From: Actinomycetota bacterium
GTDB taxonomy: Bacteria > Actinomycetota > Thermoleophilia > Miltoncostaeales > Miltoncostaeaceae
Length of the DNA stretch: 6,369 bases
Direction: 5' to 3'
Assembly: GCA_947475125.1 (NCBI GenBank)
Contig: CANJMX010000086.1
Span: forward strand, 1-6,369
Shown here: piece by piece, positions 1 through 5,131 of the stretch
Position numbering within the stretch: the stretch's first letter is position 1
How the letters are laid out: each line of letters opens with the position of its first letter
The notes under the pieces: generated by a model
Seen by the model: the letters and a program-made list of their open reading frames with translations, nothing else
What the model was told of the DNA's origin: nothing
Databases searched by the model: none
Position numbers and translations under genes: made by a program

Positions 1-1
1 G

Positions 2-499
2 GAGGGCTTCCGCGTCACGCTGCCCGACGATTCGGACGAGCAGGTGTACATGCTGCGCTCGTCGCTCATGCATGAGGGGATCCCCCACCGCCTGTCGCAG
101 GCACTCGACGCCGGCCTCACCGAGGAGGTCTCGTGGCACTCGCACGGCGACCACGACCACGAGCGCGCGGTGGTGCGCACGCGCACCGGCGAGATCGCGA
201 TGCTGGCCGCCTCATGGGTGGAGATCGCCGTCGTCAGCAAGGACGCCGACATCCGTGAGCGGTTGAACGACTACTTCTTCACCGACGGCCACCACACGGC
301 CGACATCCCCCTTGACATCGACGACGACATCGCCGATGACGAGCGCGAAGTCGAGGGCATCCCCGTGATGCTGGCTGACGAGTGGTCGATGGTCGCCCGC
401 TATCACGGCGATCTTGAGATCCGCGATCGCCTGAACGACCTCTTCTCGGGACGGCGCGAGTTGGGCGCGGCCGAGGCCGTGGACGACGACATCTCCTGA
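2..499 (+). CDS. Unrecognised acidic protein with internal duplication (5' partial)
   Basis: I do not recognise this protein. The frame is open to the left edge, beginning EGFRVTLPDDSDEQV, so the true start is probably outside the window; a GTG at base 44 is possible but has no clear ribosome-binding site. The visible 165 residues are strongly acidic, with runs such as DIDDDIADDE and a C-terminal EAVDDDIS. There is a His-rich stretch, WHSHGDHDHE, in the first half. Two 26-residue segments (bases 200-277 and 368-445) are related, sharing MLA, W, D, IRxRLND and F, and each is preceded by an I-containing lead-in. No membrane segment or signal peptide is seen. It stops at TGA 497-499, only 4 nt before the ThyX-like gene, so the two are probably co-transcribed and translationally coupled. 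Function is unknown; the acidic tail and repeat suggest a soluble protein. I am confident it is coding because it is in frame with good codon use and fits the operon spacing. Confidence 0.75.
   Translation, partial: EGFRVTLPDDSDEQVYMLRSSLMHEGIPHRLSQALDAGLTEEVSWHSHGDHDHERAVVRTRTGEIAMLAASWVEIAVVSKDADIRERLNDYFFTDGHHTADIPLDIDDDIADDEREVEGIPVMLADEWSMVARYHGDLEIRDRLNDLFSGRRELGAAEAVDDDIS
200..277 (+). repeat. Protein-level repeat unit 1 in the acidic protein
   Basis: This 26-codon unit begins MLAASWVEIA and ends with IRERLNDYF. It aligns without gaps to bases 368-445 with 13 identical residues of 26. The DNA copies have diverged, so this is an old intragenic duplication and not a recent DNA repeat. 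Confidence 0.65.
368..445 (+). repeat. Protein-level repeat unit 2 in the acidic protein
   Basis: This is the second copy, beginning MLADEWSMVA and ending with IRDRLNDLF. An acidic linker rich in Asp and Glu separates it from unit 1. Conserved positions are M, L, A, W, A, D, I, R, R, L, N, D and F. Confidence 0.65.
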
Positions 500-503
500 T
501 GAG

Positions 504-2093
504 ATGAGCGCCGGGGCCGACCTCACCCCCGACGAGCGGGCGCGGATCGCGCCCTACGTCACCGATCCCGTGGGGCCGGTGTTCGCACTCACGCACCTCC
601 CGGAGGCCGTGAAGGGCGCGCTGTTCGCGCGCTACTCACGGTCGGCCAATTCGGTGCGGCGCATCCTGCTCGACGAGTTCATCCCCGGCGGCGGCGGCGC
701 GGTGGTGGTGGGTGGGCCCGAGGTCGGGGCCGACCGGGCCCGCGAGTTCTTCCAGCGGGTGCTCGCCGACTACGGGGATGACTCTGTGGCGCAACTGGGT
801 GGCGCGCACGTGGCCATCGAGGGCGTGAGCAACGTGCTGACCAAGGTCATCGAGTGGGGGCGCCTGGCCAGCTATCTGGAGCAGTCCACGCGGTACGTGC
901 CGTACGACACCCAGCTGAATGGCCGCTGGAAGTACGTGCGGCCGGCCGGCATCGCTGCTGACCCCGATCTGCTCAGCCGGTACGAGCAGGTGCTTGACGA
1001 TTCGTTCGCCACCTATGCGCGCCTGAACACCGTGGTGTTTGACCACCTGATGGCCGCAGAGGCACCGGCGGCCGACGATGCCGCGGCCATGCGTGCGCTT
1101 CGCGCCCGGGCGCTGGATGCGGTGCGCGGCATGCTGCCTGCGGCCACCACGGCCAACGTGGGCGTGTACGCCAGTGGGCAGGCCTGGGAGTCGCTGGTAA
1201 TGCGCCTGCGCGCGCATCCCCTGGCCGAGGCCCGCGAGGTGGGCGACCAGGTGCTCACCGCACTGCGCCACGTGATCCCCGACTTTCTCACCCGGGTGGA
1301 TCGCGAGGACCGCGGCGAGCGTCACGGCCTGTACCGCAGGGCCACCGATGATCGTGCGACCACGATGGCCGCATCGGTGCTCGATGCGGGCGGGGAATTC
1401 GATGATGGGTCGCTGGTGCGCCTGCTCGAGTTCGACCCCGATGGCGAGGCCCGTGTGCTGGCCCACGCGCTGTGGCCGTCGTCGGGCCTGCCGCTCGACG
1501 AGGTACGCGCCCGTGTGCTGGCGCTGCCCCACTCCGAGCGTTCGCGCATGCTCGCCGCGTGGGCCGATGGGCGGTCCGACCGCCGGGAGCGCCCGGGCCG
1601 CGCACTGGAGGCCACCGAGTACCTCTTTGAGATCACCTGTGATTACGGCGCCTACCGCGACCTCCAGCGCCACCGTCTGCTCACGCTTGAGGCACAGCCG
1701 CTGGGTGCCACGCTGGGATGGGAGCGATCGCCCGACGCCGAGGCCGCGGGTGTTGCCGACGAATTCGCGCGGGTGCACGAGGCCTCAGCCGCCCTGTGGC
1801 GCGACCTCATCACCGTGGTGCCCGACGAGGCCCCGTACGCGGTGACCATGAGCCACCGCATCCGCTTCGCAATGCGCATGAACGCCAGGGAGGCCATGCA
1901 CCTGATCGAGCTGCGCAGCCAGCCGCAGGGGCACGCCGCCTACCGCCGGGTGGCGCAGGACATGCTCACTGCGATCCGCGACCAGGCCGGCCATGCCGCG
2001 CTGGCATCACTCATGCACTACACCGACATGACCGGTCAGGGCGATCGCATGGCCCAGGAGCGGCGTACCGAGGCACGACGGAGCACCCCATGA
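504..2093 (+). CDS. Tandem ThyX-family protein (FAD-dependent thymidylate synthase-like)
   Basis: ThyX enzymes make dTMP from dUMP using FAD, NADPH and methylene-tetrahydrofolate, and are usually about 220-250 residues and homotetrameric. This protein has 529 residues and appears to contain two ThyX-like halves. The N-terminal half has a GVSNVLTKVIEWGR segment leading into LASYLEQSTRY (to residue 131), which matches the second part of the family signature RHRxxSxNExSxRY, but RHR is replaced by WGR. Its helix at about 225-250 (ESLVMRLRAHPLAEAR) matches the family's LRxxxHAQxEIR region. The C-terminal half keeps RHR at 389-391 but then reads LLTLEAQPLG, losing the NExSxRY part, and has a matching helix at about 459-487 (AREAMHLIELRSQPQG). 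Residues 270-370 form a divergent connector. The ATG at 504 is chosen because the N-terminal sequence looks family-like from there; it has no strong Shine-Dalgarno and probably relies on coupling to the upstream stop. Long ThyX-like proteins are annotated as FAD-dependent thymidylate synthases, but activity here is uncertain. Confidence 0.85.
   Translation: MSAGADLTPDERARIAPYVTDPVGPVFALTHLPEAVKGALFARYSRSANSVRRILLDEFIPGGGGAVVVGGPEVGADRAREFFQRVLADYGDDSVAQLGGAHVAIEGVSNVLTKVIEWGRLASYLEQSTRYVPYDTQLNGRWKYVRPAGIAADPDLLSRYEQVLDDSFATYARLNTVVFDHLMAAEAPAADDAAAMRALRARALDAVRGMLPAATTANVGVYASGQAWESLVMRLRAHPLAEAREVGDQVLTALRHVIPDFLTRVDREDRGERHGLYRRATDDRATTMAASVLDAGGEFDDGSLVRLLEFDPDGEARVLAHALWPSSGLPLDEVRARVLALPHSERSRMLAAWADGRSDRRERPGRALEATEYLFEITCDYGAYRDLQRHRLLTLEAQPLGATLGWERSPDAEAAGVADEFARVHEASAALWRDLITVVPDEAPYAVTMSHRIRFAMRMNAREAMHLIELRSQPQGHAAYRRVAQDMLTAIRDQAGHAALASLMHYTDMTGQGDRMAQERRTEARRSTP
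2080..2083 (+). promoter_or_regulatory. Shine-Dalgarno for the DUF1385 gene
   Basis: GGAG lies 6 nt before the ATG at 2090, inside the end of the ThyX-like gene. It decides this start over the much longer open frame that extends upstream to 1718 through the ThyX-like gene. Confidence 0.65.
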
Positions 2094-2914
2094 GTGACGA
2101 TTCGCCACGCCTGCGGCTTGGTGGCATGGCACTTGCCAATGGCCTGCTGGTGAGCGGACCGACGTCGTGGGCCATCGCCGTGGTGGACGACGACGGCCAG
2201 GTGGTGGTGGGCTCCGGCCCCCGCCCGCGAATCGCCGCGGGCATATTCGACCGCGTTCCCCTCGCCCGCGGGGTCATCCGCATGGCCGAGTCGATGATGG
2301 CCGTGCCAGCCGCCCGCGCGAGCATGCCCGAGGCACGTCTGGCCATGGAGGATGCGCCGGTGGGCATCGTCGTGGCGGCCACAATGATCGCTGCGGCAAT
2401 CGCCCGCAGGCGCATCAGGAGCGTGGTGCTGCAGGAGGCCGCCGCCGCCACCCTGAGCCTGGCGCCCATGCTCATAATGCTGCGCATGAGCCCCGCATCG
2501 CGGTGGCATGCCGTGGAGCACAAGAGCATCGCCGCCTACGAACGCGCAGGTGCCGCGGGACTGGAGACAAACGCAGCCGACCCCAAGGAGCACCCCCGCT
2601 GCGGCAGCAACCTGGTGCTGCCGCTCGTGGTGAGTGGGGCGATCGGCAATATCGTGGCGCGCAGGGTGCCCGGAATGCGGCGACGTGCGCTGGTGCGGGC
2701 GGGTGCCCTGGTGGCTGGCATCGGCGTATCGGTCGAGGCGTTTTCATTTGCCGAGCGCAACCCCCGCCACCCTGTGGCCAGGGTGATTCACGGCGCGGGC
2801 CACGCCATCCAGGCAGGGTTCGTAACCCGCGAACCCGATGAGGCCGAACTGGCCGTTGGCCGGGCGGCAATGAACGAGATCCTGCGCGCGGAGCAGGCGG
2901 AGGTAACCGAATGA
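2090..2914 (+). CDS. DUF1385 (YqhQ-type) membrane protein
   Basis: This 274-residue protein belongs to the DUF1385 family (Bacillus YqhQ), whose biochemical role is not established. Family hallmarks are visible in order: an N-terminal GGMALANGLLVSGP (11-24), WHAVEHKSIAAYE (139-151), HPRCGSN (168-174) and a C-terminal GHAIQAGFVTREP (237-249). The conserved His, Glu and Cys in the two middle motifs could bind metal, which is an inference. Hydrophobic stretches near 87-105, 113-131, 175-190 and 199-218 suggest several membrane passes. The start at 2090 is set by the family N-terminus, a GGAG 6 nt upstream and an ATGA overlap with the previous stop. The gene ends in another ATGA overlap with the YcnI-like gene, so translation is probably coupled on both sides. 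In many Gram-positive genomes this family sits near rpmE or prfA; those genes are not seen here. Confidence 0.9.
   Translation: MSDDSPRLRLGGMALANGLLVSGPTSWAIAVVDDDGQVVVGSGPRPRIAAGIFDRVPLARGVIRMAESMMAVPAARASMPEARLAMEDAPVGIVVAATMIAAAIARRRIRSVVLQEAAAATLSLAPMLIMLRMSPASRWHAVEHKSIAAYERAGAAGLETNAADPKEHPRCGSNLVLPLVVSGAIGNIVARRVPGMRRRALVRAGALVAGIGVSVEAFSFAERNPRHPVARVIHGAGHAIQAGFVTREPDEAELAVGRAAMNEILRAEQAEVTE
2899..2904 (+). promoter_or_regulatory. Shine-Dalgarno for the YcnI-like gene
   Basis: GGAGGT sits 6 nt before the ATG at 2911. This favours that ATG over the in-frame ATG at 2917, which would be spaced too far away. Confidence 0.7.
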
Positions 2915-3555
2915 AGATGTCCCGGCTGATACTGGCCGCAGCACTGGTGCCCCTGGCCGCTGCCCCGGTCGCTCTGGCGCACGTGAGCGTGCTCCCCACA
3001 ACCGCGGTGAAGCAGGAGCCGACCGAGTTCACGGTGCGCGTGCCGGCCGAGGAGGGGCTCACCACAACGCAGGTTCGCGTTGGGTTTCCACCCGAGATCA
3101 CCGTGTACGCCGTGGCCGACGCGCCCGGCTGGACCACGAAGATCATCAAGCGCCCCGACGGGCGCCTTGGCGGTGTGATCTGGAGCAGTGGTGTGATCCC
3201 GCCCAACCAGTACGCCGACTTCACGGTGCTGGGTACGCCCTTCGGCGACGGCACCGCGGTGTGGCCGGCCTGGCAGACCACATCGAGCGGCAAGGTGAAG
3301 CGCTGGACCGGACCGCCCGAAGCCCCGGGCGCCGCGGCCACGGAGACCGGAGTCAACCGGCCCGGACCGGCATCGGGTGTGACCATCGTGGCAAGCGCGG
3401 CAGAGGCCGCACCGGCAAGCGACTCCGGTGGCGGCAGCCAGTGGCCGGCGGTCATCGCCATCGCCATCAGCCTGGTGGCGCTTGCGGGTGTGGGCCTGGT
3501 GTGGTCATCGCGCCCCCGCGACCTTCCGCCCGATGGCCCTGAGGATCGCACCTGA
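2911..3555 (+). CDS. YcnI-type (DUF1775) copper-binding protein, secreted and membrane-anchored
   Basis: This 214-residue protein matches the YcnI/DUF1775 family, which binds copper outside the membrane. An N-terminal signal peptide (MKMSR, then a hydrophobic Ala/Leu core) ends in ALA directly before His24, so cleavage would leave an N-terminal His. In characterised YcnI that His forms a mono-histidine brace with Cu(II), helped by a Glu and a Trp. Candidates here are Glu47 or Glu48 in RVPAEEG and Trp132 in VKRWTGPPEA. The middle keeps the family pattern VRVGFPPEITV...GWTTKI...WSSGVIPPNQYADF. A low-complexity Ala/Pro/Gly linker leads to one membrane segment at 178-197 and a short Arg/Pro/Asp-rich tail, the usual anchored layout. 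The gene overlaps the DUF1385 gene by ATGA. The partners often found beside ycnI (CopC, CopD/YcnJ, SCO1) are not in the window, so its copper role rests on homology. Confidence 0.9.
   Translation: MKMSRLILAAALVPLAAAPVALAHVSVLPTTAVKQEPTEFTVRVPAEEGLTTTQVRVGFPPEITVYAVADAPGWTTKIIKRPDGRLGGVIWSSGVIPPNQYADFTVLGTPFGDGTAVWPAWQTTSSGKVKRWTGPPEAPGAAATETGVNRPGPASGVTIVASAAEAAPASDSGGGSQWPAVIAIAISLVALAGVGLVWSSRPRDLPPDGPEDRT
3541..3545 (+). promoter_or_regulatory. Shine-Dalgarno supporting a CTG start for the nicotinate phosphoribosyltransferase
   Basis: GAGGA lies 6 nt before the CTG at 3552, inside the last codons of the YcnI-like gene. The ATG at 3615 has no comparable site. This is the main local evidence for initiation at CTG. 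Confidence 0.55.
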
Positions 3556-4658
3556 GCCCCACCCCGGATCGGCCGCGGCTTCGGCCGTCCACCTTTCAAC
3601 TTCCCGTTGAGCGCATGCGCGACGGGTACTACAGCGACGCCTACTTCACGTTTACCCGCGAGGTGCTGGAGACCGACGACCACCACCCGCGGGTGCTGAT
3701 GCAGGTTTTCCAGCGCGAGCACGCGGTGCTGGGCGGGGTTGATGAGGCCATCGCCATCTTGGCGCTCTGCGCAGGGCGTCGTGCCCCCGGCGGATGGGAG
3801 CCCGCGGGTGACGCCATTGAGGTGAAGGCCCTCTTTGACGGCGACGAGGTCGCCCCGTGGGAAACGGTGCTGAGCATTGAGGGCGACTACGCGCTGTTTG
3901 CACACCTTGAGACCCTGGTGCTGGGTGTGCTGGGCCGGCGCACGCTCATCAGCCGCAATGTGCGCGCCGTGGTTGAGGCCGCCCACGGCAAACCCATCCT
4001 GTACTTCCCCGCCAGATTTGATCACTGGCAGGTACAGACCGGTGACGGCTGGGCCGCGCACGTGGCCGGCGCCATCGGCGTGAGCACCGATGCCCAGGCA
4101 TCGTGGTGGGGCGGCCGGGGCATGGGCACCGTGCCCCATGGGCTCATCGCCGCGTACGGCGGCGACACCGTGCTCGCTGCGCGCAGATTCGCCGATCGGT
4201 ACGCAACCGATCTGAACGTGATCGTGCTCGTGGACTACGAGAATGACTCTGTGCGCACGGCGCTTGAGGTGGCCGACGCGCTGGGCGACCAGTTGTGGGG
4301 TGTGCGCCTGGACACCGCTGCCACCATGGTGGATCGCAGTCTGTGGCAGGAGATGGGCCGCTTCACCCCCACCGGCGTGGTGCCGGAACTGGTGCACAAG
4401 GTGCGCGACGCGCTGGACCACGCCGGACACTCGTCCGTGCGAATCGTGGCGTCCGGTGGGTTTGATGCCGCGCGCATTGCGGCGTTCGAAGCACAGGGTG
4501 TGCCGGTGGACGCCTACGGCGTGGGGTCGAGCCTGCTGCTGGGATCAAACGACTTCACAGCGGACATCGTGCGGGTGGATGGCCGCCCCTGCGCCAAGGT
4601 GGGGCGCAGCGAACTTCCCAATCCGCGCATGGAGCCTGTGGTGCTCCACCCGGAGTGA
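3552..4658 (+). CDS. pncB: Nicotinate phosphoribosyltransferase (probable CTG start)
   Basis: This enzyme joins nicotinate to PRPP, with ATP hydrolysis, to give nicotinate mononucleotide in NAD salvage (EC 6.3.4.21). It resembles the shorter NAPRTase type related to quinolinate phosphoribosyltransferase. Family patterns appear in order: an N-terminal LPVERMRDGYYSDAYF; GRRTLISRN; GMGTVPHGLIAAYGGDT, the signature with the conserved His; VLVDYENDS; WGVRLDT; VRIVASGGFD and VDAYGVGSSL around the phosphate-binding end of the barrel; then DIVRVDG and AKVGRSE. The first ATG (3615) would give 347 residues but would remove coding-like upstream sequence (TPDRPRLRPSTFQLPVER) that I recall as typical for the family. 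The frame is closed upstream by TGA 3540-3542, and between there and 3615 the only plausible start is CTG 3552, giving 368 residues. That CTG overlaps the YcnI stop as CTGA and has GAGGA at good spacing. The enzyme call is firm; the exact start is inferred. Confidence 0.88.
   Translation: MSPTPDRPRLRPSTFQLPVERMRDGYYSDAYFTFTREVLETDDHHPRVLMQVFQREHAVLGGVDEAIAILALCAGRRAPGGWEPAGDAIEVKALFDGDEVAPWETVLSIEGDYALFAHLETLVLGVLGRRTLISRNVRAVVEAAHGKPILYFPARFDHWQVQTGDGWAAHVAGAIGVSTDAQASWWGGRGMGTVPHGLIAAYGGDTVLAARRFADRYATDLNVIVLVDYENDSVRTALEVADALGDQLWGVRLDTAATMVDRSLWQEMGRFTPTGVVPELVHKVRDALDHAGHSSVRIVASGGFDAARIAAFEAQGVPVDAYGVGSSLLLGSNDFTADIVRVDGRPCAKVGRSELPNPRMEPVVLHPE
3575..3588 (+). other. Small UUCG-loop hairpin just inside the nicotinate phosphoribosyltransferase 5' end
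   Basis: CGGC-TTCG-GCCG (3576-3587) forms a 4-bp stem with a cUUCGg tetraloop, extendable by one G-U pair. It lies about 24 nt after the CTG start and before the ATG at 3615. There is no T-tract, so it is not a terminator. It might be a chance product of high GC. Confidence 0.3.
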
Positions 4659-4690
4659 TGCAGTTATCAGGCGTCTGACGGTCATTCCGT

Positions 4691-4696
4691 TACCAT
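4691..4696 (+). promoter_or_regulatory. mce: Possible leaderless -10 promoter element for methylmalonyl-CoA epimerase
   Basis: TACCAT fits the TANNNT -10 consensus and ends 7 nt before the ATG at 4704, so transcription could start at or next to the A of ATG. No Shine-Dalgarno is visible before that ATG, in contrast with most other genes here. No -35 box is seen at normal spacing; a CTGACG at 4675-4680 is too close. Leaderless genes with only a -10 are common in actinobacteria. Confidence 0.4.
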
Positions 4697-4703
4697 CGGC
4701 GCA

Positions 4704-5120
4704 ATGCATCTGGGCCTCATCCATCACGTTGGATACGTCGTCGAGGACATCGACGCCGCCATCCCCGTGTACGCCGAGCGTTTTGGCATGGATGTGACCA
4801 TTCGCGAGACCATGCCCGATCAGGGTGTGGAGGCGGTGCTTCTGGGCGACGGACCGTCGTACGTGGAGCTCATCGCCCCCACCGACCCCAGCGGCGGTGT
4901 TGCACGGTTCCTCGCGAAGCGCGGCCCGGGCATGCATCATGTGGCATTCGCCGTTCCCAACCTTCAGGACGCCCTAGGCGATCTGGCGGCAGGAGGGGCG
5001 GAGTTGATTGACGCGGCACCACGCCGCGGGCTGGGCGGCCACATGGTGGCCTTCATCCATCCCCGGTCATCGGGCGGGGTGCTGACCGAGCTCGTTGAAG
5101 CTCACGATTCCCCCTCGTAG
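4704..5120 (+). CDS. mce: Methylmalonyl-CoA epimerase (VOC superfamily)
   Basis: This 138-residue protein interconverts the (S) and (R) forms of methylmalonyl-CoA, linking propionyl-CoA carboxylase to B12-dependent methylmalonyl-CoA mutase (EC 5.1.99.1) in the cytoplasm. It has the two vicinal-oxygen-chelate modules expected for the family: IHHVGYVVEDIDAAIPVYAE at 6-25 and GMHHVAFAVPNLQDAL at 76-91. Likely metal ligands are His8, Glu55 in YVELIAP, His79 and Glu129 in LTELVE. The C-terminal PRRGLGGHMVAFIHP followed by SSGGVLTELVE is a strong epimerase hallmark. Length is typical. The ATG at 4704 leaves the usual few residues before the first metal His. A 45-nt gap with a possible -10 element precedes it, so it may be transcribed separately from the genes upstream. 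The stop TAG is part of the Shine-Dalgarno of the next gene. Mutase and carboxylase genes are not in the window. Confidence 0.92.
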   Translation: MHLGLIHHVGYVVEDIDAAIPVYAERFGMDVTIRETMPDQGVEAVLLGDGPSYVELIAPTDPSGGVARFLAKRGPGMHHVAFAVPNLQDALGDLAAGGAELIDAAPRRGLGGHMVAFIHPRSSGGVLTELVEAHDSPS

Positions 5121-5124
5121 GAGG
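5118..5124 (+). promoter_or_regulatory. Strong Shine-Dalgarno for the radical SAM gene
   Basis: TAGGAGG lies 7 nt before the GTG at 5132 and includes the TAG stop codon of the epimerase gene. It supports the GTG start and co-expression of the two genes. Confidence 0.75.
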
Positions 5125-5131
5125 CATTCGA

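Noticed and set aside
423..2048. Three GCGATCGC palindromes (423-430, 1724-1731, 2041-2048), resembling the cyanobacterial HIP1 octamer
   Set aside because: All fall inside coding sequence and can arise from common codons at this GC content. Three in one window is too few to argue for a genome-wide motif.
1718..2089. Extended N-terminus of the DUF1385 frame through the end of the ThyX-like gene
   Set aside because: The extension is Arg/Gly/Ala-rich shadow sequence. The family N-terminus, a GGAG site and an ATGA overlap all place the start at 2090.
2472..4430. A 652-codon open frame on the - strand, and similar long antisense frames at 636-1778 and 5102-6328
   Set aside because: They lie opposite well-supported family genes, and one spans four of them. 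Their translations are His/Gly/Arg/Ala-rich with no recognisable domain, as expected for antisense shadows in high-GC coding DNA.
4630..4648. 6-bp inverted repeat TGGAGC/GCTCCA near the end of the nicotinate phosphoribosyltransferase gene as a terminator
   Set aside because: It is inside the coding region and is followed by CCCGGAGTGATG, with no T-tract, so an intrinsic terminator is not supported.
4678..4690. ACGG-TCATT-CCGT hairpin in the gap before the epimerase gene
   Set aside because: A 4-bp stem with no T-tract is too weak to call a terminator or operator.
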